64,000 nucleotides of DNA from Chrysomallon squamiferum (GCA_012295275.1 CM022665.1:35097522-35161521), one strand, 5' to 3'; positions 13,020 through 25,943 are shown, counted from the first letter of the stretch. Made by a program: numbers and translations. Notes: a model not told the origin generated them from the sequence alone.

Positions 13020-16000
13020 AACAAACAAATAAATGTAAAATTAAAAGCAATTAGCTGTAAATCAAGTTTTAATTATGTACACTTTTTTTTTTTTTTTTGG
13101 TTTGTTTACAGAACAAAAGGAGAGAAGTTTAAATAAATGTAAGAGAGAGAAACAGAGACTAGAACATGAGATTGATGAGTTAGAGAAGAAAATTGAAAGA
13201 ATGAACACCATGAGATCTCAGGTAATGTTTTATACTTTATTTTTTTACAGATTAATTTAAGAGGTTGGTGAAGAAAGGTGCTAAGAGAAATTTTTAAATG
13301 TTTTAAATTAATACTGAAATTCTGAGTACTTTTGTGCTACTGATATTTTTATTTTTTGAATGTATGGACATTAAGAACAATTTATGAATTAATAACTAAA
13401 AATAATATAAAAATTCAAAATGTTAAATTAAAACAGTGTAAAGAGCAAAAAACATAATCAATCATTGTCTTAAATATTTAATATAAGTTTTATTTAAAAT
13501 GAATTTAAATATTTTTTGAAAGTGATCAGTGCATATTGTTTTCTTATTAAATTTATCTGTTACTTTTTTTTTTTTAAATACCAGATTTGTTGGGTTTTTT
13601 AAATAAAAAATAAATATAAATCATTGCTGAAATTATTCAAATGTTTTCTTTTCTTTTTTCATTCCATTTCTTTCTTTACTTTTTTTCCCTTAAATATATC
13701 AATCCTATTTATTATTATTATTATTTTTATAAAATTTTAAACAAATCTGTTTTCAGAAATTTGGAGAGTTTGAGAAACAGCAGGAGTTGGATGAAATGAG
13801 AAGACGAGTTCGACATTTAGAAGATCAGTTGAAGAAACGACAAACTGCTGAGAAACCATACGAAAAAGAAGACAAACCTAAAGTAAGTGGAATTTTTATT
13901 TGCTTCAGTTTTCGTTAATACATACATTAATTTTGGTTTGGGTTTGTATTATCAGTGGTATTTTATTATCCATTTAATTATATTTATGTATTTAATTATT
14001 AATTTTTATTATTATTATTTTATTTTATTTTTGTTTTATTATATTTGATTTCATTTATTTATTTATTGTTTTATTATTTATTTATTTTACTTTATGTTTT
14101 TTTATTCTATATTGTGTAATGTGCACAGTATTTTTCATGAAATAATAAATTAATAATTGAGATAATTTAAAAATTTTATCTAAATATATGCAGAATAAAT
14201 TATATTTAACATAATTCACATTTATTGATTTTTTTTTGATTTTTAGTAAAATTATAATAAAAATAATAACTTCCATTTGCTATAATTATTAAAGTATAGG
14301 TTACAAAGATTAGATAATAAGCAGTCAATTGGATTTCAAATTTAAATTGGGTTTTCATCACTTTTAAACCAGATTTCATTGAATATAAAGTCATATTAAT
14401 ACAACAACAAAAAAAGTAAAAGTCAGATTTGGCAAATTTATTAAAGCCAAGGATGAGATTAAAAATTATAATGTAAAAAATAGAAAGGATCTGAGGTTAA
14501 ATTATATTATGGTTACAGGATGGAATCTGACTACAGCATTATGAAATATTTACAGTGGAATCCTTGACAGTTTATCAGTAATGCACATTTGTATGAAATT
14601 CAAAATTTTTCTTAATTTCTCATCATACAGTTTTGAATTTTTAACATTTTTCTTCACTTAATTTATTAATTTGTGATATTTACTATGAAAAGATGAAGGA
14701 AGTAAAATGTAATATTGTAAAATCTATAAATGAACTTCATACTTCAGTTTGGACATTTTTTTTTTTTATCTGGTTATTTTTATTATTGTTGTATTTATTT
14801 ATTATTAATATTGTCTTTGATTTTCACTGTTATTGTTGTTGCTATTATTATTATTATTATTATTATTTGTGGTAGGCTGAAGATATTTTGAAATGGGAGG
14901 AGAGTAAGAAATGGCAGCGTACTGTAGATAAAATGAAGAATAAGATAAAAGAAAAAGATCAGGAGATAGAGCGGTTACAGAAAGCACTGGAATTCACTAA
15001 AGCAGCATTGGAAAGGTGGGTCAAATTTCTTTTCTTTTTTAATTCTTTTGTTTGTTTTGTTTTGAGGGTTTTATTTGGGAGAGTGTCAATAATCCATCTT
15101 TTTCAAAATTATTATTTATATAATTATATTTCATTTTTATCATTTTTTATTACATGTACCAAATATATTCAGTATTTTTATTATTATACTTTTTATTACA
15201 TGATTTTGGATTACCTAGCTAGATTTTTGTTTTTAAAAATTGTGTTGGCACATTAATAAACATTCAAGAGAGTTTGCATGGTTTTTTTCCGAAATAGACT
15301 ATAACTTTAAGCATGCTAGAACATGTTATGCTTATTGATCATGTTATATATGGCAACTTAGTAGTTTGCAGCAGGTACAGCTAACTTGCATACTAGAACA
15401 TTCTTTGTTGGGTGATTTATTACAGTTTAGCTATTAATTTCTTTTACATTTGTCTACTAATTTCTGAGTTTGACACACATTTTGTGAACTTTGTTATTTA
15501 TTAATTATCCATTTTATAATATTAATTTTTGATTTTTATAAAATGTTAATTACTAAACATAAAGCAATGATATTTATGGACATTAGATACTGTCATGGTT
15601 TTTCTTTTTTGGGGGGGGGGGGTCATACGGTATTTCTGTTTTTAACTATATTATGAGATAAACCCAAGAATAATAGTCTGTTAATTATAATTTAAAACAA
15701 AATGTAATTTTGTCTTTTTTATTTTTTATTTTTTTATTTTAATAATTTATAGCAAAGTATCATTGGTGTAAAATTACAATATATATATTTATATTAATTG
15801 TTTTGTTTATAATCCAGTTATTTTTGCCATTGTTTACTAGGAATTATTGTGCAAATCCTTAAATATTACATAATTAAGTAATGTTTCAGGGAAAATATAA
15901 TGACAATATTTTTCAGTGGAATAATAACAATAATAATAACAACAACATATATAAAATTATAAAAAAGTTAAAAGAAAACATTCATGGAGTAATTGACCTT

Positions 16001-19000
16001 ATATTATATTAGAGTAACAAGAGAAAAGGAAGTGCTTGAAGCAAGGTCTATGGTGATACCCCGTACCTTAGTACCTGTACAGCATTCAGCACCCCCTGGT
16101 AAACCAGATCATGACCAGGAAGACTTGAAACAGAAAAACTATCAACTCCAGGAAGAGGTTATTTTATTTATTTATTTAAAAGTTGGTTTTATTTTATTTT
16201 TTATTATTTATTTATTTATTTATTTATAATTTTTTTTTTTTTTTTTTTTTTGATGGAATGTATTTTTTAATTGAATATTGGAATTCAGTTTTATTTCTTT
16301 ACTCAGCAGTATGTAACACATTGTATTTTTCCTGATTTGTATACAGTGTTTTTACTGAGAATCAGCCAATTAAATATTTCCATAAAATGATAGACATTTT
16401 CATGTCATAACTGTTGCTTCTGCTCAGAAATATTTGGAATATATTCCATTTTTTACATCTTATTTTAAAGAAATGAATGTGAAGAAAAAAAAATTAAAAA
16501 CCTTAATTTTTTTAATATTATTAAATATAAAGAATTATTATTCACTTCTTTCCTGTTATTTTCTCCTGACTGCTTTCTGCATTTTCCTGATTTGACAGCA
16601 TGTTATTATTTTTTTAATTTCTTATTTAACATTCATAAATACATTAAAAAATAAATAAATAAAAGAAAAGAAATATAAATTGCTTTATACCTGATTTTTA
16701 ATTTCTTATTTTTTTTTTTTTTTTCCTTGATTTTTAGAATACTATTTAACATCATGAAGCTAAAAAAACCCAAAACAAATGAAAGAATTTTCACTCATTA
16801 TCATTATTATTAGTGTTGTTATTACTATGTTCTAGGTGAATAATCTAAGACGAAAGTTGACAATGGATAGAGATGCTTCCTACAAAGAAGCACAACTACA
16901 GAATAAGCAGCTTTCAGATCAAGTAAAACAGCTGGAGAGAGCTCTTTCACATTCTGCTTCTGTAAGTTTTAATTTAAAAAATTTGCTGTTCTTAGCAGTG
17001 TTTTTTATAGGATAATTCCCTAATTTTTATTTGTTGTTGTTGTTGTTGTTATTATTATTTATATACTTTAATTTTCTTCTTTTTCTTTTTTAAATTAAAT
17101 GTTGTTTTGTTTTATTTGAAAGATGACAGTTTATAGATTTCTTATAGTTATAATCATGTTAAACTGCCCATGTTTGTTTAGATTTATTTGTAAATAAAAT
17201 GTTCTTGTTTTGAACAGGATGGAGGAGTGACTATACAAGAATATCAGAATTTGTTTGAGAAAAACCAAAAATTGCAGTCTAAAGTTTTGAAATTATCAGA
17301 GGAAAATATTGAATTACGTTTTGAATCAGAACAGGCCAAAAAAGATCTTCCAAGACTGAAGGTTAGTTTTTATTTAGTAATTTTTGCTAACTTTGTAATA
17401 TATGATCATATTCAATCTTGATTTCTTCTTTTTTGTTTCTTCTCATTTTCTTTTTCTTTTATTTTGTAAAGTAATAAAAATAACTGTTGTATTAAATATT
17501 GTTTATTTGGCTTCCATTTATTCTTTGATCTTTTTTTATTTTCATTGTTATTATTTATAGTATCTAGAAATTTATAGATAAGTGTACTGTTGTACTGTTG
17601 CAGATTAATATGAAAGTAATAACATTAGGCAGATATTTCTAAACATTATTCTTTCACAAGGTTTTATTGTCAGCTTTGGTGGAGGGACATCAGTAATAGA
17701 TAAAAACAAAATGAAATTCCAAGATCATCTTCCTGCATCTGACTACAGAACTGAAGATTGTCAACATTAATATTATTTTAGAAGAAAATAAAGAATCTAC
17801 AGAAGTACATTTAGGATGGATAATTTCTAATTGAATATGTATATGTATGTGTGTGAATGTGCACATGCACAAAGATGTATTTGTATTATATTAGGAAAGA
17901 ATTAAAGATTTGCAGAAATAAAAATTATATGTATACATGCACATTAATACACCCAGTAATGTTTTTATTATTTTAGGAGAGAATTAATGATCTACAAAAA
18001 TACAATGAAGCACTCAAGATTGAAAATGCTCAGTTGAGTGGGGAAACTGCCAGATCCATGTCCTCCACCTCCAGTGTTAAACGGGTGAGACATTAATATG
18101 TTTCTAAATAAAAAATAAATCACTATTTATTTCAGTTAATTCTTTATATTGATCGTTTCAAATTAGAAGTTTGCTGTGACTGTATGACAAGAGTACTAAT
18201 ATTTGAAGGCACTCAGGTATAGTACTATGAATATTTTAATGATAAAGTAGTTATTATTTGTCAATTAATGAGCATTTTACATTGACATTTTAAAACTTGT
18301 TATCAGTTACCATCAAACAGATATCTTTGTCTTTTATTAATGTAGGTACATATTTTAGATATAGGTGACTGATTGAATACTGTTGTTGTATACATTTATA
18401 GGTAAATATAAATCATTATTGGTTATATTCTGATATACATCAACTGACAGCATACTGTTGTTAGTATTGTTCTTATCCAAAATAAACTGCAGTGGTGCTA
18501 ATTTTTGTTATTATTATTACATGTAAAAATCACTTGCAGATTGGAGAAAGTGGCAAGAGCACAAGAGAACTGGAAAAGACAATTGCTTTACTGAAGAAAG
18601 TAGTTGAACGTTTGCAAGCAGAAAATGAACAGTTGAAACGAACTGCAGGAAGTGCATCTGTTGACCAACTCAACTTGTACAAAGCAGAGAATGAAAAACT
18701 GAAGGTAAATCAGCCATTTAATTTATTTTTTTCTCTTTTTTCTTAATTTAAAATTACAACACACTGCATATTTGTGTTTACTCAGACATTTAAATTAGGT
18801 TTGGACAACAACACTGATTAGTGATAACTGACTTTAAAAGATAACACATTTTTGTCCATGTTATACATTAATTATTTGCTTAATCACTGATAATGTGTTA
18901 TCTTAATTTTTTACTTAATGTCTGATGTTTTTTCTTGATTATTTATTTTATTTAATGATGGGTAATTTTTTATGTTAATATATTATACACTTAATGGATG

Positions 19001-22000
19001 ATTGTTTTAGTTAATCAGATACAAAACAGAATGACTAATTATGTCCTATCCCAATGAATTTTTTAATTAATAGCTATAACATTTTATTTCAGTGAATTAT
19101 TATGTAACAGCTGATAATATTTTATCTCAGTGACTTATTTATTTTATTGTTGATAATGTTTTATCTTAATGAATTATATGATTAATGAATGTATTTCAGG
19201 CTGAACTGGAGGAATTGCACAGAAAGATGGGAGAGACCTTGACAGAAAAATACACAACTCAGCACAAAGGAACAGCAAAGTTAATGGCTGACTTTGATAA
19301 AATGCGACAAGAATTAATAAAGGTAAAGAAAAGATTTTATATATATATATATAAATTTTCAAAAATTGATTTAAACATTTATATATTTTTATTGAATATC
19401 TGTATTTTGACTTGATAAAGCTTGGTTTTAATAAAACTTAAATTAACAGATTAAAAAAAGATCTATTTACTTTCTTGATGAAATTAACAGTTTCTTCAAA
19501 AAAATGTTTAATAAAACCTGAGTATATGGATATACATTTTTCTAATTAATTTAGTTTTTTTTTTTTTTTTTAAATTGTTCCAGGAAAAAGAAGTGAATGA
19601 AAAACTTCGTGTGAAGATTTGTACATTGGAACTGCACAAAGATCACCAGGAAAAGAAGCTGACAGATACTCAGTCTAAACTGGAGATTACAGAAGCAAAA
19701 CGAAACTCAACTCAGAACCCAGATGGCCAAGGCTGGAAGTCAGCTGTGGTCACTCGAATGTATGAGAAAAAAATTAATTCACTAGAACAGGATTTGGAGA
19801 AAAAGGTTGGTTGAGATATATAATTTTGAAAATTAAATAAATAATTTTGTCTTCGTAGATTTTTTTAACAGATAATGGTGGATGTGATATATACTTGATG
19901 TTTTGTTTTTCATTAGTGGTTTCATTAAAGTACAGACTGGAATGAACAGTTCTATGGTTTTTATGGGGTTAATTCTAGATCTAAAAGTGACATAATGTAA
20001 AAGATAAATATGTTGCACTCTTTTGTAAGCCAGGAATAGATTTTAGTTTTTATCTCTCCACTGTTAAAATGAATTCAATGTTTTGTCACCAGTTTCTGGT
20101 CAGTTTTGTATTCCAAGATGTGTGGTTATACATGTAGTAACATGAAATAATTTATAAATCCATAAAAACCTTAAAGATTTTGGTAGATTGAGCATTTATT
20201 CATCTGTCCACTATTGAAATGATTTCCATGTTTTATCACATGTTTTGGAAACTTCAGATATCAGCAAAACAATTTTATAATTTATTTCATTTTTTTCGTT
20301 TTGTTTTGACTCACTTTAGTTACTGAGTAGAAGATGATTTCATACCTAAAATACACTAAAACATTAAATATTTTTCAGAACAAGCTTTTGTCAGATACAA
20401 AAAGCCTTTTGAAAGATTCAGCTGAAAGGGAGGAGAATATGATACAACAAATTGATGAATTAAAGAAAAAAGTAAATATCATTACTTTATTTATAAATAA
20501 ATTTGCTGTGGAATGATACAAGTTAACTCACATTAAAAAGTACATTAAAACTACAACAGACACTGCACTTTACATAAATGTTATAACTTGATGTACAAAA
20601 TATTAATATATTTATGATTTTCTCTAACAATTATTATGCCTTATTGGATTTTTTTTTTGAAAGTTTGTGATTTTCTGAATTAAACCAGTTTTTGTCATTT
20701 ATTATACTTCTTTCAAAAATTTTAATTTTAGATAAGTGTACTGGAAAGATACCCACATGGATCTGCCATGCAGGACGTGAGCCTTGTTGAAGAAATTCAG
20801 CAATTAAGGTTAATATTTTACTTATATAATGACATCATTAAATATTTTTAATTTAGAAAGCACTCAATTTCCTGTTTTTGAGGGTTTTGTGTACTAAAAG
20901 TTTTGTTTCTTCATTTTTTTTTTTTTTTAGTTTTTAAAAATATTATTTTATGACAGAATTAATTATTATTTATTATTCTGATATTAGATTTTGTAACAGA
21001 AATAAAGTGAATAAAATTTTAATTTAAATGTTATCATTTATTATAGGCTGAAAATAGATTTGCTTGAAAATCAAAAGAAAGATCTAATTGGAGAACTTCG
21101 TCTTCAAAGACAGCAGGGAACTACTGACAGTTTTCATGTGAGTTTGAAGGTTTATGTAAAATGTCCTTTTAAGTATGGTGACATCTCATTTTTGTTACAC
21201 ATCTTTCTTTCTTTTTTTTCCATTCTGTTTTTGGTTGATTTCATGATTAATGTACTTATTATTTATTAAGTTGCTATGCATACAAGGAAGCCAGTAAGAT
21301 TTTTTTTTTTTTTTTTAAATTTTAATACACATATTTTTAAATACTGACAGATGATATTTAACTGTATTTGTTTTTACTTTCACAGTTGGCTATGTACATT
21401 TTCTTTAATTTTTTTGGTGGTTTTTTTATAATCAGCCACAATGAAAATATTTCTGTAATATTTTAGTTTATTTTTGTTTTGCATCTGTAAGGTAAATTTG
21501 GCATGTGATTTCTAAAACCATTTGTTTAGGGTGTTTGAATTCAGCATTATATTTTCTTGTTAAAAATATTACATATGTTAAAACTGATTTTTGTTCTTAC
21601 AGCTTGATGATGATTTATTAACTAAAGCTAGGAACTATGACAGAATATTGAAGGAAAACGTTGAGATACGAATGAACTTCAAATCTCTGACATTAGAGCG
21701 AGACAAACTGCAGAAGGAGGTGAACAAGGTAAGATAATATGTACCAAAATGTGTGTCAGTTTTACTGTCTTTTATCAATATGATCATAAAGATTATCATG
21801 ATTTCAAAATCCAGTTAGTGGTCAGAAATGGGATTGTTTGAAAATGTTCAGACTGATATTTGGTCAAACTAATCCTCCCACAGTCACAGTTAATTTAAAA
21901 AAGTTAAAATTATAAAACATAAACAGAAAATGTGCATTTTGGCTCATTTTGTTTAGTTTGTGACTTCTAATGCCATTTTTTGTTCTGCTTGATAAATTGG

Positions 22001-22365
22001 AAATTAATAATTAGACTTTTATAAAATAAACATTTCCTCTATCAGTTAATGTCAAAGAATGTATCCATGCAGATTAAGTACTGAATAAATATTTCAGTTT
22101 AAAAATTTAGGTATTTAGACGAATTTCTGTTAAAGGTGCAATAGAAATAATTCTTTTTTACATATAGCTGTTTAATCTGTTCTATGGTTTAAATTTTCAG
22201 ATGAAAAAGGAAATTGAAAATTTTGGGCCAGAATTTTTTGAAGAGGTTGAAGACATGAAGTACAATTATCAAAAAGCAGTTGAGAAAAATATTATGTATG
22301 AAGAAAAGTTACGACAAGTCTGTGTACAATTTGGAATATCATTAAATCTCCCAGACTTTGACTGA
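190..22365 (+). CDS. CEP290: CEP290, centrosomal/ciliary transition-zone coiled-coil protein, 5' partial, 41 exons in window
   Basis: Spliced exons encode about 1,877 codons ending in a TGA stop, matching the vertebrate CEP290 protein (2,479 aa in human) from roughly its first quarter to the C terminus. CEP290 is a long coiled-coil scaffold that links axonemal microtubules to the ciliary membrane at the transition zone and gates protein entry to cilia. The translation is almost wholly heptad-rich (Glu, Lys, Gln, Leu), with no membrane segment. Diagnostic blocks include DIVSISKKITMLEMKE (exon 11), REVDLERQLD (exon 19), NLVERLKNQLSLKEKQ (exon 24), SENIELRFE (exon 32) and VVTRMYEKKI (exon 36). 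The fragment starts at an internal exon; the first exons lie before the window. Introns are short (116 bp to about 1 kb), mostly phase 0. The C terminus stops at a short LPDFD and lacks the acidic tail of vertebrate CEP290. Identification is by recalled family similarity. Confidence 0.97.
4049..4400. repeat. Intronic tandem duplication starting at a CEP290 donor
   Basis: Two diverged copies of about 180 bp: the first begins at the donor (ggtaaattagaagtataaag) and the second at about 4230 (ggtacaaattaaaagtataaag). Later matching words are gagaccttca and ttttaatacgtaaatgttgtgtcat versus ttttaataggtaaatgatgtgtcat. Confidence 0.8.
5071..5267 (+). CDS. CEP290: CEP290 exon 11, with a frame conflict at its 5' end
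   Basis: The acceptor (ttgtttacag) and the donor after GAG at 5267 are clear. From about 5100 the frame reads TDADIVSISKKITMLEMKE, one of the best conserved CEP290 segments, and continues in frame into exon 12. Exon 10 ends in phase 0, and joining it directly gives VSLKEQIYQ and then a TGA at 5098-5100. The upstream nine codons look like natural coiled coil in phase 0, while the conserved part needs the frame one base over. A single-base deletion near 5086-5102 (assembly error or allele), or a small missed exon of length 3n+1, would each explain this. I searched the intron by eye and saw no convincing micro-exon. Confidence 0.85.
5786..10670 (+). CDS. CEP290: CEP290 exons 12-22 of this window
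   Basis: Exons: 5786-5846, 6113-6210, 6555-6687, 7006-7208, 7776-7889, 8118-8312, 8858-8938, 9282-9389, 9687-9821, 9938-10168, 10449-10670. Split codons fall at 5846/6113 and 6687/7006 (both after the first base); the rest are phase 0. Matches run in order along human CEP290: RDELA then a KAASERDRKRI segment, DEKTIIGKLH, FAGAVPLSKQEKF, ELIATLKDGRGA with KVTEWHSKIE, REVDLERQLD, a KLPLANQLEQA segment, ELRLRMPATA, and KYQELLRQAREE. Exon 21 carries an insertion around ILRATTKVSETMQKE compared with the recalled human segment. The intron between exons 14 and 15 has copies of the exon boundary sequence (see findings). Confidence 0.95.
10949..16157 (+). CDS. CEP290: CEP290 exons 23-30 of this window
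   Basis: Exons: 10949-11103, 11631-11844, 12202-12339, 12602-12716, 13112-13221, 13757-13882, 14876-15015, 16013-16157. Split codons: 11103/11631 and 15015/16013 after the second base, 12716/13112 after the first. Exon 24 has the strongly conserved MKNLVERLKNQLSLKEKQ. Exon 25 matches the QLIDQHTKHL-like region, exon 29 has WEESKKWQ, a match to the conserved WEEGKKWQ. Exon 30 is the most divergent: a Pro-rich stretch (VIPRTLVPVQ, SAPPGK) breaks the coiled coil, and its donor (GAG then gttatt) is poor. Human CEP290 has extra sequence between the counterparts of exons 29 and 30; I saw no coding segment in the 997-bp intron between them. Confidence 0.9.
16836..22365 (+). CDS. CEP290: CEP290 exons 31-41, C terminus and stop
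   Basis: Exons: 16836-16961, 17218-17361, 17977-18084, 18540-18704, 19200-19322, 19584-19805, 20379-20471, 20732-20808, 21047-21137, 21603-21728, 22201-22365. Only 20808/21047 splits a codon (after two bases). Exon 32 has SEENIELRFESEQAKKDLPRL, exon 34 ELEKTIALLKKVVERLQ, exon 36 WKSAVVTRMYEKKI, and exon 41 ENFGPEFFEEVEDMKYNY followed by the C-terminal QFGISLNLPDFD. The corresponding vertebrate region is the myosin-tail homology/C-terminal regulatory part. The stop TGA is at 22363-22365. The vertebrate tail after this point, which is acidic and about 25 residues long, is absent, so the predicted protein ends close to the last coiled coil. Confidence 0.96.
18860..19199. repeat. Degenerate tandem repeat in a CEP290 intron, about 40-50 bp unit
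   Basis: TGATAATRTTTTATCTYARTGAATTAT-like units recur up to the acceptor of the exon at 19200 (clear copies at about 19112 and 19151, weaker ones near 18887 and 19075). Confidence 0.55.
20045..20250. repeat. Intronic duplication, about 150-bp spacing
   Basis: tatctctccactgttaaaatg at 20051 and catctgtccactattgaaatg at 20201 start matching segments that continue through atgttttgtcac and atgttttatcac. Confidence 0.65.
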
Positions 22366-23540
22366 ATTTCTAAGAAATTGTTTGATCTTGCATTGCCTGC
22401 CCATAGACTGTTTAACATGAAAAATTATTATATAATTATCTAAGACATTCTCTGTCATGACGTTATTATTTTTCCAATTTTATTATTACTTTTTTTTTAC
22501 TTCCAAATTTTAAATATTCAGAAATTCCATGTAAGGTTTTGTCACAAATTTGAGGCAAAAATAATGTTTATAGTATTTTCAAAATTGTTTCCAGTTATTC
22601 CTAATGGATCCCCCCACACACAAAAAAAGCACCCCAGCTGTTTTGATTTAACATTAGCTGGAATGTTGCCCATATAGTAAAAAGCAAATAGTACTGTGTG
22701 ACTCAGTTAGCACTGAAAAATTTTCTTTTCTGCTTACTAACCTATACTCCAAAAGCAAAAGAAGTACACTAAACTGAAAATGTTAGCTATATAAAATTTG
22801 ATTGAATATTAGCATTTGTAAATATATCACTATTATTATTTGATCTAATTGACTTCAATGATTTTACACATTTTTTATATATATATTTTTTATCACCAAA
22901 GACATTTAATACCATACAAAACAGACAGGAGAGGTCAGATCAACCCATTAAAACAAATACATTGACGAGAATAGATTATTTGATACCTATAAGAATTAAA
23001 CAGATATTAATGAATGTTCTTTTTATGTTATTGTTTGATACATATGAATCATAAAGTAGTTTGTGCTACAGTATGTAAGCACAAAATAACTTGTAATGTG
23101 GTATCCAACATGGATTTACATTTTACGTAATGTCCAGACAATATTTATAGCTTTAAAATTCTTTGCCTTTACTATAACTTGTGCTTTGATATTAATTCTT
23201 CATTACTCAGACATTTTTAAATAAAGAAATTAGACAACTTTTAATTTGTATTTAAAACGTATGATTTATTTAATCATTTTGTTATTTCACTGAAAGGGGA
23301 TACTTCTTGTAAGATTTTGAAGTGTCTGATTCAATTGTTACCTATAACTGTATGTTTTGGTACATTTCCTGTTTCTTTTTTTTTTTTTTTTGTTTATAGA
23401 TTTGATTAATACAAATTAAATGTGAATTGTCTGTGATAATTGCTTTTTAATTTCTATTTATGTCCATGCTTGATAAAAATATAAAAAATGTTGCTGTATT
23501 TATTGTACTTTAGAATAAAGCCATTTAATATTTGAAAATG
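22366..23540 (+). other. CEP290: CEP290 3' untranslated region with poly(A) signals
   Basis: No open frame of note follows the stop. AATAAA hexamers lie at 23220-23225 and 23514-23519; the second is followed within 20-30 bases by a T/G-rich stretch (tgtccttttttctt) and is the more likely main cleavage signal. That would make a 3' UTR of about 1.17 kb. The stretch is AT-rich with a T-run at 23377-23391. Confidence 0.6.
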
Positions 23541-24600
23541 TAATGTCCTTTTTTCTTATAATAAAAAATGCCAACATCTGAATCTACAAGCATCAAATAC
23601 AATACAACAAAACAAACATCAAATTTTTTTTTTGTTGGCAAACTGACACTAGTTATTTAACTACTGTGTAAGTGTCTCAGTAGAAATGTTTCTTAAATAT
23701 ATTTTTGGTGGTTTAAAGTGAAAAAATGGATTTTGCAGTAATAATAAAAACCAGTTCAAGAAGAATAAGCATCTAATGCATGTTTTAAATAATTTCACAT
23801 TTAAAAAATTATTTAATGGTTCAGCAATGCAATTTATAGACATCATAGTATATCTCTGTTTCAGACACATCACAAAAGATTGCTCCCAAGGACCTTTCTA
23901 AAACTGCATGGTGAAAACAAAATGTACAATTTTTAAATATATTCCCAGGGTTTTTTATTATTACAATGTAATTTGGAATACCTTATATCGTATTGAAAAG
24001 AAGTCTAGAATATGTCCAATATGCCATTGTACAAATTTATATTAAACTTAATCATAAACTTTTGTGAATGTTTTATTGTTTCAAGTCAGTTATTAAATAT
24101 ATTTAGTTAGTGGGCGTTACAGGGTTTTTTTTGTTTGTTAATTTTTTTGATAGAATTATTGCTTTATTACCCCATAAATTTGTTAACAACTGAAGATCTA
24201 AGGGTTTTATTTGTAGAATGTATCCCTAGACTTATACCAATAATAAATAATAAAAGTAAATATATCTGTGTACTACATTCATTATCTTTTTTCATGCATG
24301 CTATCTTTTTACAAACACTCATTCCCAGGTGCTTTTTTTTAATTAATTTTTTTTTTGGCAGTATTCAATTCTGTGCAGCAAGCATCTTTTCAAAATCAGG
24401 AGATTTGAGTTTACAGTCAAGGCCACTCATTTCAGAGACAAACTATATCTGATACAAAACAATCACTACATCGACAGAAACTGCATCTTGTACTGGTGTC
24501 AGCATAGATTTTATTTCATTTAAAGAGATTCAGAATGCGAGAATTTTGTTGGTGTCAATCCCAGCCTGAAGTGTGTGAAGGATGACACTGAATTGTATGT
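23541..24600. other. Short intergenic stretch between convergent genes
   Basis: Lies between the likely end of CEP290 and the likely end of CCT2. I see no exon-like segment on either strand. Open frames such as 24135-24452 are hydrophobic readings of T-rich DNA and match nothing recognisable. The tail-to-tail arrangement means the two transcripts may overlap if CCT2 uses a distal poly(A) site. Confidence 0.5.
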
Positions 24601-24945
24601 AGCATTTTCAGCTTTATTCATAATTGTTTAAAAAAAAAAAAATTATTCCTGACAATAAAAATTTCTTAGTAATTAAACTGAACAACAAAAGATGAAGACA
24701 ATTCATTTTTTGAAATCTTTTATACAAAAATGTGTGATTGTGACACGGAAATGAATGGAAAAGTGCTTTTTTTTATTATCACTAACAGTTGTATAACAAC
24801 ATGAACTAACTTCCATTTTCACAGAAGAAAATAAAAAAAAATAAAATAAAGGACAAATTTTCACAAGATCTGCAAGTAATAACGTCAGCAGACATACAAA
24901 AAAACAAAGCAAAGCCTGTAATAGTCAAAAGCGAGAAAATGTGTT
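24601..24945 (-). other. CCT2: CCT2 3' untranslated region
   Basis: Read on the minus strand, the stop at 24948-24946 is followed by about 330 bases to an AATAAA hexamer (plus-strand tttatt at 24613-24618). Further minus-strand AATAAA-like words occur nearer the stop in the T-rich 24770-24850 part, so the exact end is uncertain. Confidence 0.45.
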
Positions 24946-25943
24946 TTAGAAACCATTGTCTGGTACACGTTGTCTTGGTGCAGCTTTGATGATGTTGTCC
25001 ACCCTCAGGATCATTTCTGCTGCCTCTGCACCACTAATCAACATTTGTCGCTTGACCTGGTAAGATTCAGTGATACCAAGTTTCTCCATATCATTCACTT
25101 CACCCAGCTCCATGTCTGAATCCAAAAATATTATTAACTACATACTGAATATAAGAAATATTTATTTTAATGTTTTAGAGTTAATATCAAAATAATATTG
25201 GTTATATGTGCTTTTTCCTATATTTTTCATATTCATGAAAATATTTTTAAAAAATTACAGTATGACATTTCTTATTAATTCTTGATGTTATATATATAAA
25301 TCGCAAACTGAAGAATAGTTCTATTTTATATATGCATTAAAAAGAAAATCGTCACTTGAAAAGGAGGAATGAAATTAAAGCAATGAACACTTTAGTTTTC
25401 ACAAACACACAAGTAAAAAAAAGAAGAAAAAGAGCCACACCTAGACCCATATTGTGTTTTCCTTCTGTATGACAAGCTCTGAGTTCTGAGATGAGAGCAG
25501 CACTATCATATCCTCCATTGTCAGCAACAGTTATTGGCAGCTAGATAAAATAAACGTATCATGCTGACATTAATACAGAACATGTAAATTATTTTCAGCT
25601 TGGTATTAGTTAAAATGTTAACCATAAAAAACAAAATGTTATTTAAACAATAAAATAAGTACTTAATGTCTGATATATTAATATTATGGTCATGAATGTT
25701 TCAAGAAATGTAATATATTTAAGTAAATATAAAATTTAATGAAGTCAATTATTTATCTTGGTTTTATAGATTAAAAAAGTTCTGTCCAGTTGTAATATTA
25801 GCCATTATAAAGATGTCGTATATTAAAAAAAATATGTACCATTCTCAGTGCTTTGGCAAATGATTCCATAGCTACTGCTTCCTTGCCAGGAGTTTTTGCA
25901 GCCAATTTTGATACAGCATCAGCCATCAACATTTCTGCACTCC
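24946..25943 (-). CDS. CCT2: CCT2 last three coding exons (C-terminal equatorial domain)
   Basis: Exons 25943-25840, 25540-25441 and 25115-24946, residues about 407-530. They hold the GG-GSAEM return strand, [18 protein letters not shown], the ATP-site Asp in [11 protein letters not shown], the [11 protein letters not shown] segment and [12 protein letters not shown]. These form the equatorial domain that binds nucleotide and contacts the opposite ring. The human tail ends in DHHPC; here it ends in [13 protein letters not shown] reading replaces the usual LPTIIADN, a small swap of residue order that keeps the Asp. Confidence 0.96.

Noticed and set aside
24135-24452. 105-aa frame between the two genes
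   Set aside because: Hydrophobic translation of T-rich intergenic/3' flanking DNA with no motif or homology that I recognise.
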